The notes below the pieces were generated by a model that was given only the letters and a program-made list of their open reading frames with translations, searched no databases and was not told the DNA's origin. From contig NZ_NRQY01000001.1 of NCBI RefSeq assembly GCF_003996855.1, positions 1,354,042 through 1,399,326 of the forward strand: DNA of 45,285 nt, in the 5' to 3' direction. Each line of letters begins with the position of its first letter. Position 1 is the stretch's first letter. This stretch comes from Morganella morganii (GTDB lineage Bacteria > Pseudomonadota > Gammaproteobacteria > Enterobacterales > Enterobacteriaceae). Made by a program: the position numbers and the translations under genes. Positions 37,518-45,285 of the stretch are shown here, one piece after another.

Positions 37518-39266
37518 ATGACCGTACGCACAGGGTTGCTGACCATACTGTTATTTTTCACCTCCTTTTCGTTTGCCGCACAATGGACTATCGGTGTGCT
37601 GGCTCTGCGGGGGGATGCACCGACACGTCATTACTGGGAGCCGCTGACAGAACAGCTCAACCGCGCGCTGCCCGGTGAACACTTCACCCTGCTGCCGCTG
37701 ACGCTGGATCAGATGCGGGAAGCTCTGCACAGTAATAAAGTGCAGTTTGTCCTCACCAATCCGGCACAATTTATTCAGCTGGACAGCAACTTTCCCCTGC
37801 GCTGGCTGGTTTCCCTGCGTTCGGCTTATGAGCCGGATAACGCCACCCGCAATGTGATCGGCAGTGTCCTGCTGGTGCGCAAAGAGAGCCCTTATCAGAC
37901 ACCGGCGGATCTGACCGGTAAAAAAGTCGGTGCGGTCGCACCGGATGCCTTCGGCGGCTATTTATTAGGCTATAAAGCATTACGTGATGCGGGTATCGAC
38001 CCGCCGCGTGATTTCCATCTTCAGTTCTCCGGTTTTCCGGCCGACGCCCTGCTCTATCTGCTGCGGGATAAGGCGATTTCCGGCGCGATTGTCCCGGCAT
38101 GCCTGATTGAATCTATGGATAACGAAGGACTCATTCGCCGCGATGATTTCCGCCCGCTTCTCGCACGCGACAGCACCATTCCCTGCTGGACCAGCAGCGA
38201 ATTATATCCGAACTGGTCATTTGCCGCAGGCAGTGACGTACCGGACGAACTGGCGGATGAAGTCACCCGCGTCCTGCTTAACAGTCACGGCGAAAAAGCG
38301 ATGCGCTGGGGGGCACCGTCGTCCACCCGTCAGGTGGAAAACCTGCTGCGGGAAGTCAATCAGCACCCGCAGCAGCGTCAGTTCTGGCAGGAAATTATCA
38401 GCTGGAGCCGGAAAAACAGCTGGCTGTTAGGCTCGGTTGCTCTGGTTTTTCTGCTGCTCGGTATCAATCATGTGTGGATTGCTTTCCGGGTACGCCGCCG
38501 TACCCGCCAGCTGGAAGCAGCCCATTCACAGTTACAGCGCCAGCAGCAGGATCTGGAAAAGGCACAGCAACTCAGTGTGCTCGGGGAGATGGCCTCCGGC
38601 TTTGCCCATGTGCTGAATCAGCCGCTGTCGGCTATCCGCCATTATGCCCAGGGCTCGCAAATCCGGCTGGAACGGGAAGATCCCGCACATCCGCTGTTGC
38701 CGGTCATGACACAGATTGACAGCCAGGCCGAACGCGGCGCCAGCATTATCCGCAACCTGCGGCTGTGGGCGGGAAACAGCCCGTCCTCACCGGAAGGCGC
38801 TCCTGTGCCGCAGAATGTGGCCTCCGTGCCGGACCTGGTCTGGAAGCTACTGCGGGTTACGGAACGATATCCCGCTGCGGTTTTATATAACACCGTCGCC
38901 CGGGACACTGTATTACACTTACCGCCGGCACTATTGGATCAGGTTCTCTCCAATTTGTTCAGTAACAGTTTACAGGCCGGGGCGGACTGCATCCGGGTCA
39001 CCCATCACTATACCCCCGGCGGACAGATAGTGGTGGTGCAGGATAACGGCGGCGGGATGGATGAGACGCAGCTGATACAGCCTTTCTCACCGTTCCGGTC
39101 CACCCGTGCGGAAGGGCTCGGGCTGGGTCTGGTGATCTGCCAGCGCCTGATGCGCAGCCAGGGCGGTGATATTCACATGGAAAATTGTACCGGCCCGGAC
39201 GAACAGCCCGGCTTATGTGTTACCCTTATCTTCAGTGAACCGACAAAGGAACCCTCATGCCCGTGA
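37518..39266 (+). CDS. ttrS: TtrS, tetrathionate sensor histidine kinase (altered H-box)
   Basis: TtrS senses tetrathionate and phosphorylates TtrR. The 582-residue protein has a signal peptide, a periplasmic phosphonate-binding-like sensor domain (~22-285; WTIGVLALRGD, FVLTNPAQFIQL), a membrane helix (~302-322), a coiled coil, and the kinase core. His364 is the phospho-acceptor in MASGFAHVLNQPLSAIRHYA. Related kinases have HELNQPL, so Val365 (GTG) replaces the usual Glu (GAG). The N box (LSNLFSNSLQ), G1 (DNGGGMD) and G2 (GLGLGL) motifs are intact. The frame is intact but signalling may be impaired. It overlaps ttrR by 10 bp. Confidence 0.92.
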   Translation: MTVRTGLLTILLFFTSFSFAAQWTIGVLALRGDAPTRHYWEPLTEQLNRALPGEHFTLLPLTLDQMREALHSNKVQFVLTNPAQFIQLDSNFPLRWLVSLRSAYEPDNATRNVIGSVLLVRKESPYQTPADLTGKKVGAVAPDAFGGYLLGYKALRDAGIDPPRDFHLQFSGFPADALLYLLRDKAISGAIVPACLIESMDNEGLIRRDDFRPLLARDSTIPCWTSSELYPNWSFAAGSDVPDELADEVTRVLLNSHGEKAMRWGAPSSTRQVENLLREVNQHPQQRQFWQEIISWSRKNSWLLGSVALVFLLLGINHVWIAFRVRRRTRQLEAAHSQLQRQQQDLEKAQQLSVLGEMASGFAHVLNQPLSAIRHYAQGSQIRLEREDPAHPLLPVMTQIDSQAERGASIIRNLRLWAGNSPSSPEGAPVPQNVASVPDLVWKLLRVTERYPAAVLYNTVARDTVLHLPPALLDQVLSNLFSNSLQAGADCIRVTHHYTPGGQIVVVQDNGGGMDETQLIQPFSPFRSTRAEGLGLGLVICQRLMRSQGGDIHMENCTGPDEQPGLCVTLIFSEPTKEPSCP

Positions 39267-39868
39267 TCCACCTGGTTGATGATGATATTGCTGTGACACA
39301 GGCGTGTCAGTTTTTGCTGGAGAGCCTCGGCTATGAGGTGTGTGTCTGTAATGACAGCCGGACATTTATTGCACAGGCACCGCTGCACACTTACGGTATT
39401 GTGTTACTGGATATGCGTATGCCGCATCCGGACGGCTGCCGGGTACATCAGATCCTTCAGGAGCAGCACAGCACCCTGGCGGTCATTTTCCTGACCGGCC
39501 ACGGTGATCTGCCGATGGCGGTTGAACAGATGAAACTCGGCGCGGTTGATTTTCTGCAGAAGCCGGTTGCCACACAGCCGTTACAGGCAGCGCTGACCCG
39601 CGCCGCAGCCGTGACCGGTAAAGCGGTCGCCTGCGCACAAATCCGTGACCGTTTTCAGACCCTGACACCGAAAGAACGTCAGATTGCCGGTTTTGTGGCA
39701 CAGGGGCTGATGAACCGGGAAATCGCCGATATCGCCCACGTTGCGGTAAGAACCGTCGAAGTGCACCGCGCCAAAGTGATGGAAAAAATGGCAGCAGGCA
39801 GTCTCGCGGAACTGGTCACGCAGCTCAACAGTATTACGGATGCTGAAAACAGCACCGCAGAACACTGA
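39257..39868 (+). CDS. ttrR: TtrR, tetrathionate response regulator
   Basis: TtrR activates ttrBCA. The 203-residue protein has an N-terminal receiver (acidic HLVDDDIA, phospho-acceptor Asp52 in LLDMRMPHPDG, Thr in FLTGHGD, Lys in FLQKPV) and a C-terminal LuxR-type helix-turn-helix (LTPKERQIAGFVAQGLMNRE, VAVRTVEVHRAKVMEKM). It is FixJ/NarL-like. Its ATG overlaps the ttrS stop. The frame and key residues are intact. Confidence 0.95.
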   Translation: MPVIHLVDDDIAVTQACQFLLESLGYEVCVCNDSRTFIAQAPLHTYGIVLLDMRMPHPDGCRVHQILQEQHSTLAVIFLTGHGDLPMAVEQMKLGAVDFLQKPVATQPLQAALTRAAAVTGKAVACAQIRDRFQTLTPKERQIAGFVAQGLMNREIADIAHVAVRTVEVHRAKVMEKMAAGSLAELVTQLNSITDAENSTAEH

Positions 39869-39894
39869 CATCTGCGGCCGATACAACGTATAAT
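39865..39894 (+). promoter_or_regulatory. Candidate lpxL promoter
   Basis: CTGACA, 18 bases, TATAAT. The -35 overlaps the end of ttrR. Confidence 0.65.
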
Positions 39895-39959
39895 TTAGTG
39901 TAATATCATTTACATGAACCCGCATCTGCTGATGCTTCTGATAATAACGATGTCTGACT

Positions 39960-40901
39960 ATGATTACAGCTCCTGAATTTCAACGCTCGTTTCTGCATCC
40001 CCGCTACTGGCTGACCTGGCTCGGCCTGGGTATGCTGTACGTGCTGGTATTGCTGCCGTACCCGGTGATTTACCGGCTGGGTACCCGTCTGGGACGCTTC
40101 TCCATGCGTTTTCTCAAACGCCGTGCGGAGATTGCTGACCGCAATCTGCAATTATGCTTTCCGGATATGCCGGAAGCGAAACGCAAAGCGATGGTGGTGG
40201 CAAACTTTGAATCCGTCGGCATGGGACTGTTTGAAACCGGCATGGCCTGGTTCTGGCCGGACTGGCGGATAAAGCGCTGGTTTCGTACCGATGGCTTTGA
40301 ACACGTCTATGAAATGCAGAAAGAACGTAAAGGCATCATTGTTGTCGGTATCCATTTTCTGCCCCTGGAACTGGGCGCGCGGATTATCGGGATCATGAGC
40401 CCCGGAATCGGTGTTTACCGGCCGAATGATAACTCGGTCATGGACTGGGTACAGACGATCGGCCGTATGCGCTCAAATAAATCCATGATTGACCGCAAAG
40501 ATGTCAAAGGCATGATCCGCGCCCTGCGCGACGGTGAGATTCTCTGGTACGCGCCGGATCATGACTACGGCCCGCATAAGAGTGTTTTTGTGCCATTTTT
40601 TGCTGTGGAGAAAGCCGCTACTATCACCGGTACATCCATACTGGTTAAAGCAGGCCGCGCTGTTCTTGTGCCTTTTACCCCCCGCCGTTTACCGGACGGT
40701 AAAGGCTATGAATTACTGGTTCAGCCGCCGGTGGAAAACTTTCCGGAGAATGATGATATTACAGCAGCAACCCTGATGAATCATATTGTGGAAACCGAAA
40801 TTTTGCGCGCCCCGGAACAGTATATGTGGCTGCACCGGCGCTTCAAAACACGGCCGGAAGGCGAACCGTCCCTCTACCATAACCGGGATAAAGTTCATTA
40901 A
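39960..40901 (+). CDS. lpxL: Lipid A acyltransferase, LpxL/LpxP group
   Basis: The enzyme transfers a secondary acyl chain from acyl-ACP onto Kdo2-lipid IVA at the inner membrane. The 313-residue protein has an N-terminal membrane helix ([20 protein letters not shown] in part). The catalytic HX4E dyad is His132 and Glu137 ([12 protein letters not shown]). LpxL-like motifs are [41 protein letters not shown] and the C-terminal [13 protein letters not shown]. Alignment favours LpxL, and the adjacent mdtG supports this because lpxL and mdtG are neighbours in E. coli. The LpxP alternative (cold-specific palmitoleoyl) is not excluded. The ATG has a poor Shine-Dalgarno. Confidence 0.9.
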   Translation: MITAPEFQRSFLHPRYWLTWLGLGMLYVLVLLPYPVIYRLGTRLGRFSMRFLKRRAEIADRNLQLCFPDMPEAKRKAMVVANFESVGMGLFETGMAWFWPDWRIKRWFRTDGFEHVYEMQKERKGIIVVGIHFLPLELGARIIGIMSPGIGVYRPNDNSVMDWVQTIGRMRSNKSMIDRKDVKGMIRALRDGEILWYAPDHDYGPHKSVFVPFFAVEKAATITGTSILVKAGRAVLVPFTPRRLPDGKGYELLVQPPVENFPENDDITAATLMNHIVETEILRAPEQYMWLHRRFKTRPEGEPSLYHNRDKVH

Positions 40902-40925
40902 AAAAGGAATTAAATCACTACACTA

Positions 40926-42158
40926 ATGCAGAACAAAGCACCCAACCGTAACTGGAAACGAAATCTTTATGTTGTGTGGTTCGGCTGTTTTCTGACCGGC
41001 GCCGCCTTCAGCCTGATCATGCCCTTTCTGCCGCTCTATGTGGAAGAACTCGGGGTGACAGACCATGAGGAGCTCAACCTGTGGACGGGGGCCGCATTCA
41101 GCATTACCTTCCTGTTTTCTGCCATCGCTGCACCTTTCTGGGGCAAACTTTCTGACCGCAAAGGCCGTAAACTGATGCTGCTGCGTTCCGCGCTCGGTAT
41201 GGCCATTGTCATGCTGCTGATGGGCTATGCGCAGAATGTCTGGCAGTTACTGTTTCTGCGCGCCCTGCTCGGGCTGCTGGGCGGCTTTGTGCCGAATGCC
41301 AATGCCCTGATTGCCACCCAGGTCCCGGTCAAACGCACCGGCTGGGCGCTGGGCACACTCTCTACCGGAGCCGTCAGCGGCGCACTTATCGGCCCGCTTA
41401 TCGGCGGTTTTCTGGCGGATCACACCGGGTTGCGCCCCGTCTTCTATATTACCGCCACTGTGCTGTTTATCTGCTTTTTTGTGACATTGTTTTTTGTCCG
41501 CGAAAACTTCACCCCGGTTTCACGTAAAGATGCCCTCAACACAAGGCAGGTCTTTGCAGCGATAAAAAATCCGCGCCTGGTGATCTGTCTGTTCTTTACC
41601 ACGATGTGTATTCAGATAGCGGCGGGCTCGGTCAGCCCTGTTATTACCCTCTATATCCGGGAGCTGGGAGGGCATACCGAAAACCTTGCCTTTATCAGCG
41701 GATTAGTTGCCTCCGTACCGGGACTGGCTGCCCTTATCAGTGCCCCGCGGCTCGGGAAACTGAGTGACCGGATAGGGCCGGATATAGTACTGATTGCCAT
41801 GCTGGCGGTATCTGTTTTTGTCATCCTGCCGATGGCCTGGGTAACGCATTACTGGCAGCTCGGCGCCCTGCGTTTTCTGCTCGGTGCAGTCAATGCCGCG
41901 TTGCTGCCCGCAGTACAGACACTGATTATTTATCATATCACCCATGAGATTGCCGGACGGATTTTCAGCTATAACCAGGCACTGCGTGATGCCGGAAATG
42001 TTACGGGACCGTTAATGGGTGCCTGGGTTGCCGCACATTTCGGCTTCTCTTCTGTCTTTTATTTCACCGCCGCTGTTGTACTGTTTAATCTGTTTTATTC
42101 GTGGCGGTGCATAAAATCGCAGAGTACGCCGGAAATTAAACCGGCCGATATCGGGTAG
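40926..42158 (+). CDS. mdtG: MdtG, MFS efflux transporter
   Basis: The 410-residue protein has twelve predicted membrane helices. It has the MFS drug:H+ antiporter motif A ([13 protein letters not shown]) after helix 2, and the antiporter motif in helix 5 region ([18 protein letters not shown]). It matches E. coli MdtG, linked to fosfomycin and deoxycholate tolerance when overexpressed. It lies 24 bp after lpxL, in the same conserved pair as E. coli, and may be co-transcribed. Confidence 0.92.
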   Translation: MQNKAPNRNWKRNLYVVWFGCFLTGAAFSLIMPFLPLYVEELGVTDHEELNLWTGAAFSITFLFSAIAAPFWGKLSDRKGRKLMLLRSALGMAIVMLLMGYAQNVWQLLFLRALLGLLGGFVPNANALIATQVPVKRTGWALGTLSTGAVSGALIGPLIGGFLADHTGLRPVFYITATVLFICFFVTLFFVRENFTPVSRKDALNTRQVFAAIKNPRLVICLFFTTMCIQIAAGSVSPVITLYIRELGGHTENLAFISGLVASVPGLAALISAPRLGKLSDRIGPDIVLIAMLAVSVFVILPMAWVTHYWQLGALRFLLGAVNAALLPAVQTLIIYHITHEIAGRIFSYNQALRDAGNVTGPLMGAWVAAHFGFSSVFYFTAAVVLFNLFYSWRCIKSQSTPEIKPADIG

Positions 42159-42172
42159 ATATCGCCGGTTTT
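42141..42172 (+). terminator. Terminator at the end of mdtG
   Basis: CCGG-CGATATC, loop GGGTA, GATATCG-CCGG (one bulged base) followed by TTTTCG. The stem overlaps the mdtG stop. Confidence 0.75.
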
Positions 42173-42552
42173 CGTCCGGTTACTTTTCACTGTCAGCAAT
42201 TTGTTACTGAAATTTCATCTTTCCGTTATTCATCAACTTTAACTGGTTGATTTAAAATAATTTTGTCAATTTCCGCAAGCTTCATAATCCACATCTTCTG
42301 TCAATAGACCTCATCACATTTTGTATAAATAAGTCTTGCGAAATGAGATTTTTGTCGACATTTCATCTAAAAAATGGTTTATAAAATAGAAAACGTGCTT
42401 TAAGTGAATACGATTCACGATAAGTATGTTAATAATACTTTAATAAGACAGGATGTTTATTGATACATAAAAGTATCATTTTGTTAACAGGAACTGTTTA
42501 TCCTTACCATTTTCAGGCTTATCCTCCGGAATAAACCTTTAGGAAATTACAG
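42173..42552 (+). promoter_or_regulatory. AT-rich region before the POT transporter gene
   Basis: This 380-bp stretch holds no gene and is markedly AT-rich, suggesting a regulated promoter with a long leader. I could not assign a -35/-10 pair with confidence. A TTAGGAAATTAC ribosome-binding region precedes the transporter ATG at 42553. Confidence 0.45.
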
Positions 42553-44076
42553 ATGCAATCAACAACAACCAAAAAACATACTTTCTTCGGGCACCCTTAC
42601 CCGCTGAGCTCTCTGTTCTTTACCGAGATGTGGGAACGATTCTCCTTCTACGGTATCCGTCCGTTACTGATCCTGTTTATGGCAGCCACCGTCTATGAAG
42701 GCGGGATGGATATTCCGCGTGAACAGGCATCCGCTATCGTCGGTATTTTTGCCGGTGCGATTTACCTGACCTCCCTGCCGGGCGGCTGGCTGGCGGATAA
42801 CTGGCTCGGACAGCGCATGGCGGTCTGGTACGGCTCAATTATCATCGCGCTGGGTCACCTTTCGATTGCCCTGTCGGCAATCTGGTCACCGAAGCTGTTC
42901 TTTGTCGGCCTGCTGTTTATCGTTATCGGTACCGGGTTATTTAAAACCTGTGTGACGGTGATGGTCGGTACGCTGTACAAACAGGACGATACACGTCGTG
43001 ACGGTGGCTTTTCCCTGTTCTATATGGGGATTAACATGGGCTCCTTTATCGCGCCTCTGGCGACCGGCTGGTTAGTGCCTAACTTCGGCTGGCACTGGGG
43101 CTTCGGTATCGGTGGTCTGGGAATGTTAGTGGCCCTGCTGGTGTTCCGCTTCTACGCGGTACCGCTGATGCGTCAGTATGACGGTGAAGTGGGTCTGGAT
43201 TCCAGCTGGGATCGCCCGACTGTCGTGCGTAAAAATGTCGGTATGTGGGTTAGTCTGGCGGCAGCGGTTATCGCGGTTGTCACTGCACTGATCGCCACCG
43301 GTGTTATCCCGTTCAACCCGATGCTGGTTGCCACCAACATGGTTTACCTCATCTCCGGGATGGTTATTCTCTACTTCATCTACCTGTTTGTGTTTGCCGG
43401 TCTGAAAAGCAGTGAACGTATCCGGTTATTTGTCTGCTTTATTCTGTTAGTCACCGCCGCTCTGTTCTGGTCTGCGTTTGAGCAGAAACCGACCTCATTC
43501 AACCTGTTCGCGAAGGATTACACTGACCGTAACCTGCTCGGTTTCGAAATCCCGACTGTCTGGTTCCAGTCTATCAACGCCCTGTTTATCATTCTGCTGG
43601 CACCTGTGTTCAGCTGGTTATGGCCTGCCCTGGCGCGCCGTAATATGAACCTGAGCAGTATCACCAAGTTTATGTTTGGTGTGCTGTTTGCCGCGGGTGG
43701 TTTTGCGGTGATGATGATGGCTTCTGAGCGCGTTATTGAAACCAGCGCCGGTGTATCACCGATGTGGCTGACCTTCAGTATCCTGCTGCTTACCCTGGGC
43801 GAACTGTGCTTAAGTCCGATTGGCCTTGCTACTATGACACTGCTGGCGCCGATGAAAATGCGCGGCCAGGTGATGGGTCTGTGGTTCTGTGCCAGTGCGC
43901 TGGGTAACCTCGCAGCCGGTATCATGGGCGGTAATGTGCGTCCGGATCAGCTGATGAATCTGCCGGGCTTCTTCTCACACGTTTCCGTTGCCCTGCTTAT
44001 CTGTGCCGCAGTGCTGTGTGTGCTGATTGTGCCGGTGCGGAAAATGCTGCAAAGCGCAGACAGTAAATCTGCCTGA
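42553..44076 (+). CDS. POT-family proton-coupled peptide transporter
   Basis: The 507-residue protein has ~14 predicted membrane helices. The N-terminal POT signature EMWERFSFYGIRPLLILFM (E-x-x-E-R-F-x-Y/F-Y-G) includes the conserved proton-coupling residues. Family motifs GGWLADNWLGQR and FSLFYMGINMGSF follow. It imports di- or tripeptides using the proton gradient. It differs from E. coli DtpA and DtpB in its N-terminus (SSLFFTEMWERF) and FYGIRP, so no dtp letter is assigned. The central region between helices 6 and 7 (DGEVGLDSSWDRPTVVRKNV, in part) is cytoplasmic. It has its own long upstream region and its own terminator. Confidence 0.9.
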   Translation: MQSTTTKKHTFFGHPYPLSSLFFTEMWERFSFYGIRPLLILFMAATVYEGGMDIPREQASAIVGIFAGAIYLTSLPGGWLADNWLGQRMAVWYGSIIIALGHLSIALSAIWSPKLFFVGLLFIVIGTGLFKTCVTVMVGTLYKQDDTRRDGGFSLFYMGINMGSFIAPLATGWLVPNFGWHWGFGIGGLGMLVALLVFRFYAVPLMRQYDGEVGLDSSWDRPTVVRKNVGMWVSLAAAVIAVVTALIATGVIPFNPMLVATNMVYLISGMVILYFIYLFVFAGLKSSERIRLFVCFILLVTAALFWSAFEQKPTSFNLFAKDYTDRNLLGFEIPTVWFQSINALFIILLAPVFSWLWPALARRNMNLSSITKFMFGVLFAAGGFAVMMMASERVIETSAGVSPMWLTFSILLLTLGELCLSPIGLATMTLLAPMKMRGQVMGLWFCASALGNLAAGIMGGNVRPDQLMNLPGFFSHVSVALLICAAVLCVLIVPVRKMLQSADSKSA

Positions 44077-44095
44077 CAGAGATAATGTATAACAA

Positions 44096-44128
44096 TAAAA
44101 AGGGTGAGCCGAAGCTCACCCTTTTTTT
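44096..44128. terminator. Bidirectional terminator after the POT gene
   Basis: AGGGTGAGC, CGAA-type loop, GCTCACCCT with A-run before and seven T after on the plus strand. It could also stop minus-strand reading from the FecR-like gene. Confidence 0.95.
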
Positions 44129-44193
44129 ATGTTCAGACTGCCCGGTTCATCATCGCCATCCGTTCCGTTGCACGCCGCCGCCGGGCAGGCAAC

Positions 44194-44982
44194 TCAGCGG
44201 TAAGCCTCTGAACCCGGCAGTGATTCAGGGGTCAGCCCGAGAGAGCGCATCATTTCCCCGACTTCCTCATCCAGACGGCTGAGATCCAGTACGCGGTCAA
44301 CAACAATGTCTTTCTTATCGCTGTTCAGCAATACCACCGGCACCGCACGATAGCTGTTAATCATTTCAATCGCTTCTGACAGCGGGATGTCATTCAGCAC
44401 CAGCGAGCCGGATAACCAGTCGATATCGGTATATTTGCGCTGAAACACTTTTGCCCGGCCTTCCGGCAGAATTTCCAAGCGCTGTCCCGGTCCCACCGTT
44501 TCGGTTTTGCCGTCAAAAAAGGTAGTGACGGTTTTATCCAGCGGACAGACGGAAACTTTATTATCCGCAATATCCACCACAAAATTACCATTACCGGATT
44601 CCACACGGACACCATTGGCAGTGACCTGGAACGGACGCGGCTCCTCCCGGTTTTCACTGACGGCAAAACGTGCCCGTCCGGACAGTAATTTTACCGCACG
44701 GCTGCCGTTATCATAGGCCACCACAGCACGTGACTCGGTATCCAGCTTCAGCTGACTGCCGTCCCGGAGAGCGTACTGTTTAATCTCTCCCCGGTGTGTG
44801 TAGTGTTCCTCCACACCGTCAGCCTTCATCCGGATGGCGTTGTATATCCCGTAACCAGCCATGATAACCAGAAAAATAAGTAATGTGATAAGTAAACGGC
44901 GTCGCCGTTGTCTGAAAAATAGGCGTCTCAACTGCATTCTCCTGCGGATTGTAATCCCCGGAATCTGTCTTTCCGGCGTCAC
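44194..44982 (-). CDS. Orphan FecR-domain membrane protein
   Basis: The 262-residue product starts at GTG (ATG at 44937 is an alternative). It has a very basic cytoplasmic N-terminus (RRRMQLRRLFFRQRRRR), one membrane helix (~30-48), then a periplasmic FecR domain: HRGEIKQYALRDGSQLKLDT, VKLLSGRARFAV, FQVTANGVRVESG. The C-terminal end resembles the STN/secretin-like part (LSEAIEMINSYRAVPVVLL). FecR passes a siderophore-receptor signal to an ECF sigma factor. This protein lacks the ~80-residue N-terminal anti-sigma domain, and no sigma-factor or TonB-receptor gene is visible nearby. It may be a cut-down regulator or have another role. A Fur-like site lies upstream. Confidence 0.72.
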   Translation of the reverse strand: MTPERQIPGITIRRRMQLRRLFFRQRRRRLLITLLIFLVIMAGYGIYNAIRMKADGVEEHYTHRGEIKQYALRDGSQLKLDTESRAVVAYDNGSRAVKLLSGRARFAVSENREEPRPFQVTANGVRVESGNGNFVVDIADNKVSVCPLDKTVTTFFDGKTETVGPGQRLEILPEGRAKVFQRKYTDIDWLSGSLVLNDIPLSEAIEMINSYRAVPVVLLNSDKKDIVVDRVLDLSRLDEEVGEMMRSLGLTPESLPGSEAYR

Positions 44983-45285
44983 ATATATCGTCCGGCTGCC
45001 GGACTGTTCCGGTGGCCTGTTGATAAGAAATTCCGATTAATCACTGCCGTTATTGTCAAAAGCTGCCGGTGTCAGACTGTTATTATTGTTTATCCGCAGA
45101 AACCGCGCATAGTGATAAATATCAGATAATTATCATTTACAAAGAAAAATAAGCTCGCAGATATCCGGTGGTACCCATAATGAAAATAAGGTGAAAATCA
45201 AAATATCATCTTTTAATTCAGCTAATTAATCGACAATCAGATATCGTTAGTGCAGTTGAGTATAATACACTTTCTCTGATGTAAG
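44983..45285. other. Region upstream of the FecR-like gene
   Basis: No coding frame is convincing in these 303 bp at the right edge. It contains the Fur-like site and a TATAAT at 45261-45266 on the plus strand without a well-placed -35, perhaps for a gene beyond the window. Confidence 0.45.
45113..45139 (-). promoter_or_regulatory. Fur-box-like sequence
   Basis: GATAAATATC and GATAATTATC are two adjacent palindromes with GATAAT-type repeats, as in Fur boxes. The site is about 130 bp upstream of the FecR-like gene. Iron regulation is inferred from position and match only. Confidence 0.45.

Noticed and set aside
39950..39976. An 8-codon mini frame overlapping the lpxL start
   Set aside because: It has no convincing ribosome-binding site, and short overlapping frames are common by chance.

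Overview
The window comes from an enteric gammaproteobacterium, most plausibly Morganella or a close relative in the Morganellaceae. The basis is roughly 50% GC, contiguous flg/flh/che/mot genes as in Proteus relatives, enteric neighbour pairs (pyrC-bssS, lpxL-mdtG) and a ttr tetrathionate-reductase locus. The assignment rests on gene content and remembered family sequences; no database search was possible.

Layout: (1) 1-790, the edge of a prophage-like element, ending in an integrase gene cut in half where it meets flgL. (2) 733-28091, the flagellar/chemotaxis cluster: flgL(broken)-K-J-I-H-G-F-E-D-C-B on the minus strand; flgA(broken)-M-N on plus; flhA-flhB(broken) on minus; a small lipoprotein gene on plus; then cheZ-Y-B-R, two chemoreceptor genes, cheW, cheA(broken), motB, motA on minus, capped by an mgtC-flhC chimera. 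(3) 28447-29914, dsrB, a cold-shock gene and ylaC. (4) 30045-30640, three near-identical tRNA-Asn genes, each with its own promoter. (5) pyrC and bssS. (6) 32558-39868, ttrA(broken)-ttrC-ttrB(broken), divergent from ttrS-ttrR. (7) lpxL, mdtG, a POT-family peptide transporter, and an orphan FecR-domain gene.

The central result is the gene at 27408-28091. Its first ~121 residues are the membrane domain of MgtC. Its last ~105 residues are the C-terminal half of FlhC, a subunit of the flagellar master regulator, with all four zinc-ligand cysteines. flhD and the N-terminal half of flhC are missing. A deletion has apparently joined mgtC to flhC in frame, removed the regulator at the top of the flagellar hierarchy, and placed motA-motB-cheA-cheW downstream of the mgtC start region.

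The rest of the cluster fits relaxed selection after that loss. flgL is cut by the integrase junction, flgA has a one-base frameshift, flhB has an in-frame stop and appears to lack ~14 codons, cheA has an amber codon after its phosphotransfer domain, and flhE is absent after flhA. The downstream sigma-28 promoters still look intact, which suggests recent decay. Tetrathionate respiration is failing too: an 11-bp tandem duplication shifts the ttrA frame, ttrB has a frameshift and lacks its second cysteine region, and TtrS has Val in place of the usual Glu after its phospho-acceptor His. The strain is predicted to be non-flagellate and unable to respire tetrathionate through this locus. The two homopolymer indels (flgA, ttrB) could be sequencing errors; the other lesions are not of that type.
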